Shown piece by piece: positions 63,453 to 64,000 of a stretch of DNA of 64,000 nucleotides (position 1 is the first letter of the stretch; each line of letters begins with the position of its first letter). The translations under genes were made by a program, and so were the position numbers. Where the stretch lies: contig CM043869.1 in NCBI GenBank assembly GCA_023846275.1, forward strand, positions 34,664,737 to 34,728,736. Reading direction: 5' to 3'. The stretch is from Vanilla planifolia. Taxonomy: Eukaryota; Streptophyta; Magnoliopsida; Asparagales; Orchidaceae. The notes beneath the pieces were generated by a model, which was not told the DNA's origin, made no database searches, and saw nothing but the letters and a program-made list of their open reading frames with translations.

Positions 63453-64000
63453 CTGATAGAAAAACTCCTTGTTAATCTCAGAAAGCTTTGATTTGTGCTT
63501 TAGCTGTTTAAGACAAAAAAGATATCAAACTTTTTCCATCTAAAGCTTAGCTATGCATATCAATTAGACTACAATGAAACAAATTCAATAGATCTAAGAG
63601 TAAGAGAATTGCCTTTCCAGCACTAACACAGTCCAGAAAAAATATTCTGGACCCACAAAGCAATTTTTTGAGCAACAATCAGTATGGTTAGAAATTGGGA
63701 TTAAATCATTCAACAAAGTCAACATAAGCAGCCACAAAAAAGACGAAGCTATTATAAAACACATCTTATTCAGCAGCTTCAGAGGTCTTGGGAAAAGCTG
63801 TTTTCAAAGGGAAACTATTTAGAACTTTCTGATACAGCTTCATTGCAACATTAAGCAATAAGAATGTTCAAGTAAAGAAAAAAAACAGGTTCAGATCAGG
63901 CACTTAGCATCTATTTTTGAATAAAATTCTAGCAAAAAAAAAGTTGGCAGAAGAGGATGCAAAAGAATCTATGGTACACATGAATCAAGTTGATCATAGG
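63453..64000. other. Intron upstream of exon 1, running off the window
   Basis: No CHWCHVM or EERPDVDK coding was found on the minus strand, so the N-terminal exons lie beyond 64000. Confidence 0.75.

Overview
This is nuclear DNA of a seed plant: AT-rich, intron-rich, and dominated by decayed retrotransposons of plant type (Ty1/copia, Ty3/gypsy, LINE), with an insert of plastid-derived sequence. I cannot name the species. The old, diverged state of most elements and the very large introns suggest a genome with slow turnover (an early-diverging angiosperm or a gymnosperm are possibilities), but nothing here proves it. One host gene is recognisable. It lies on the minus strand and fills positions 15241-63452: the plant orthologue of the thioredoxin-domain / six-hairpin (AGE-barrel-like) protein family that includes bacterial YyaL, animal SPATA20 and Arabidopsis At4g03200. 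Ten coding exons are in the window. They join into one uninterrupted frame of 657 codons plus TGA, and every internal junction is GT-AG. The 5' part, with the start codon, any targeting peptide and the CxxC-type thioredoxin motif, lies beyond position 64000. The coding total is 1974 nt, so almost all of the 48 kb is intron. Layout: 1-14 kb is downstream intergenic DNA. It holds a ~9.3-kb-spaced direct repeat that may be the LTRs of a wrecked copia-like element with a gag coiled-coil remnant at 5.2-5.95 kb, a nested CpG-rich repeat at 6.54-7.96 kb, and a broken Ty3/gypsy element at 11.2-13.6 kb. 14.3-15.2 kb holds a 250-bp tandem duplication and the probable 3' UTR. Intron 8 (15.8-19.8 kb) holds a structurally complete, gag-less copia element with a perfect 5-bp target-site duplication. 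Intron 6 (20.3-30.7 kb) holds a LINE with its A-rich tail, a probable TRIM and a possible MITE. Intron 5 (30.8-35.1 kb) holds a broken copia element and a chimeric plastid insert in which rps7 is fused to psaA. Intron 4 (35.4-50.0 kb) holds a (TA)n tract, a second LTR-bounded copia element and two LINE fragments. Intron 3 (50.3-58.3 kb) holds a tandem duplication, a LINE ORF1 fragment and an unassigned C-rich block. Intron 2 (58.5-63.1 kb) holds a recent 109-bp tandem duplication and a cluster of perfect palindromes. No tRNA, rRNA, CRISPR array or bacterial-type feature was seen, and no clearly new biological system. The points most worth following up are the plastid chimera, the 14-bp repeat shared by the two ends of intron 5, the copia insertion 13 bp from a splice donor, and the CpG-rich repeat at 7 kb. 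Exons and introns are numbered only within this window, from the 5' (64-kb) side.
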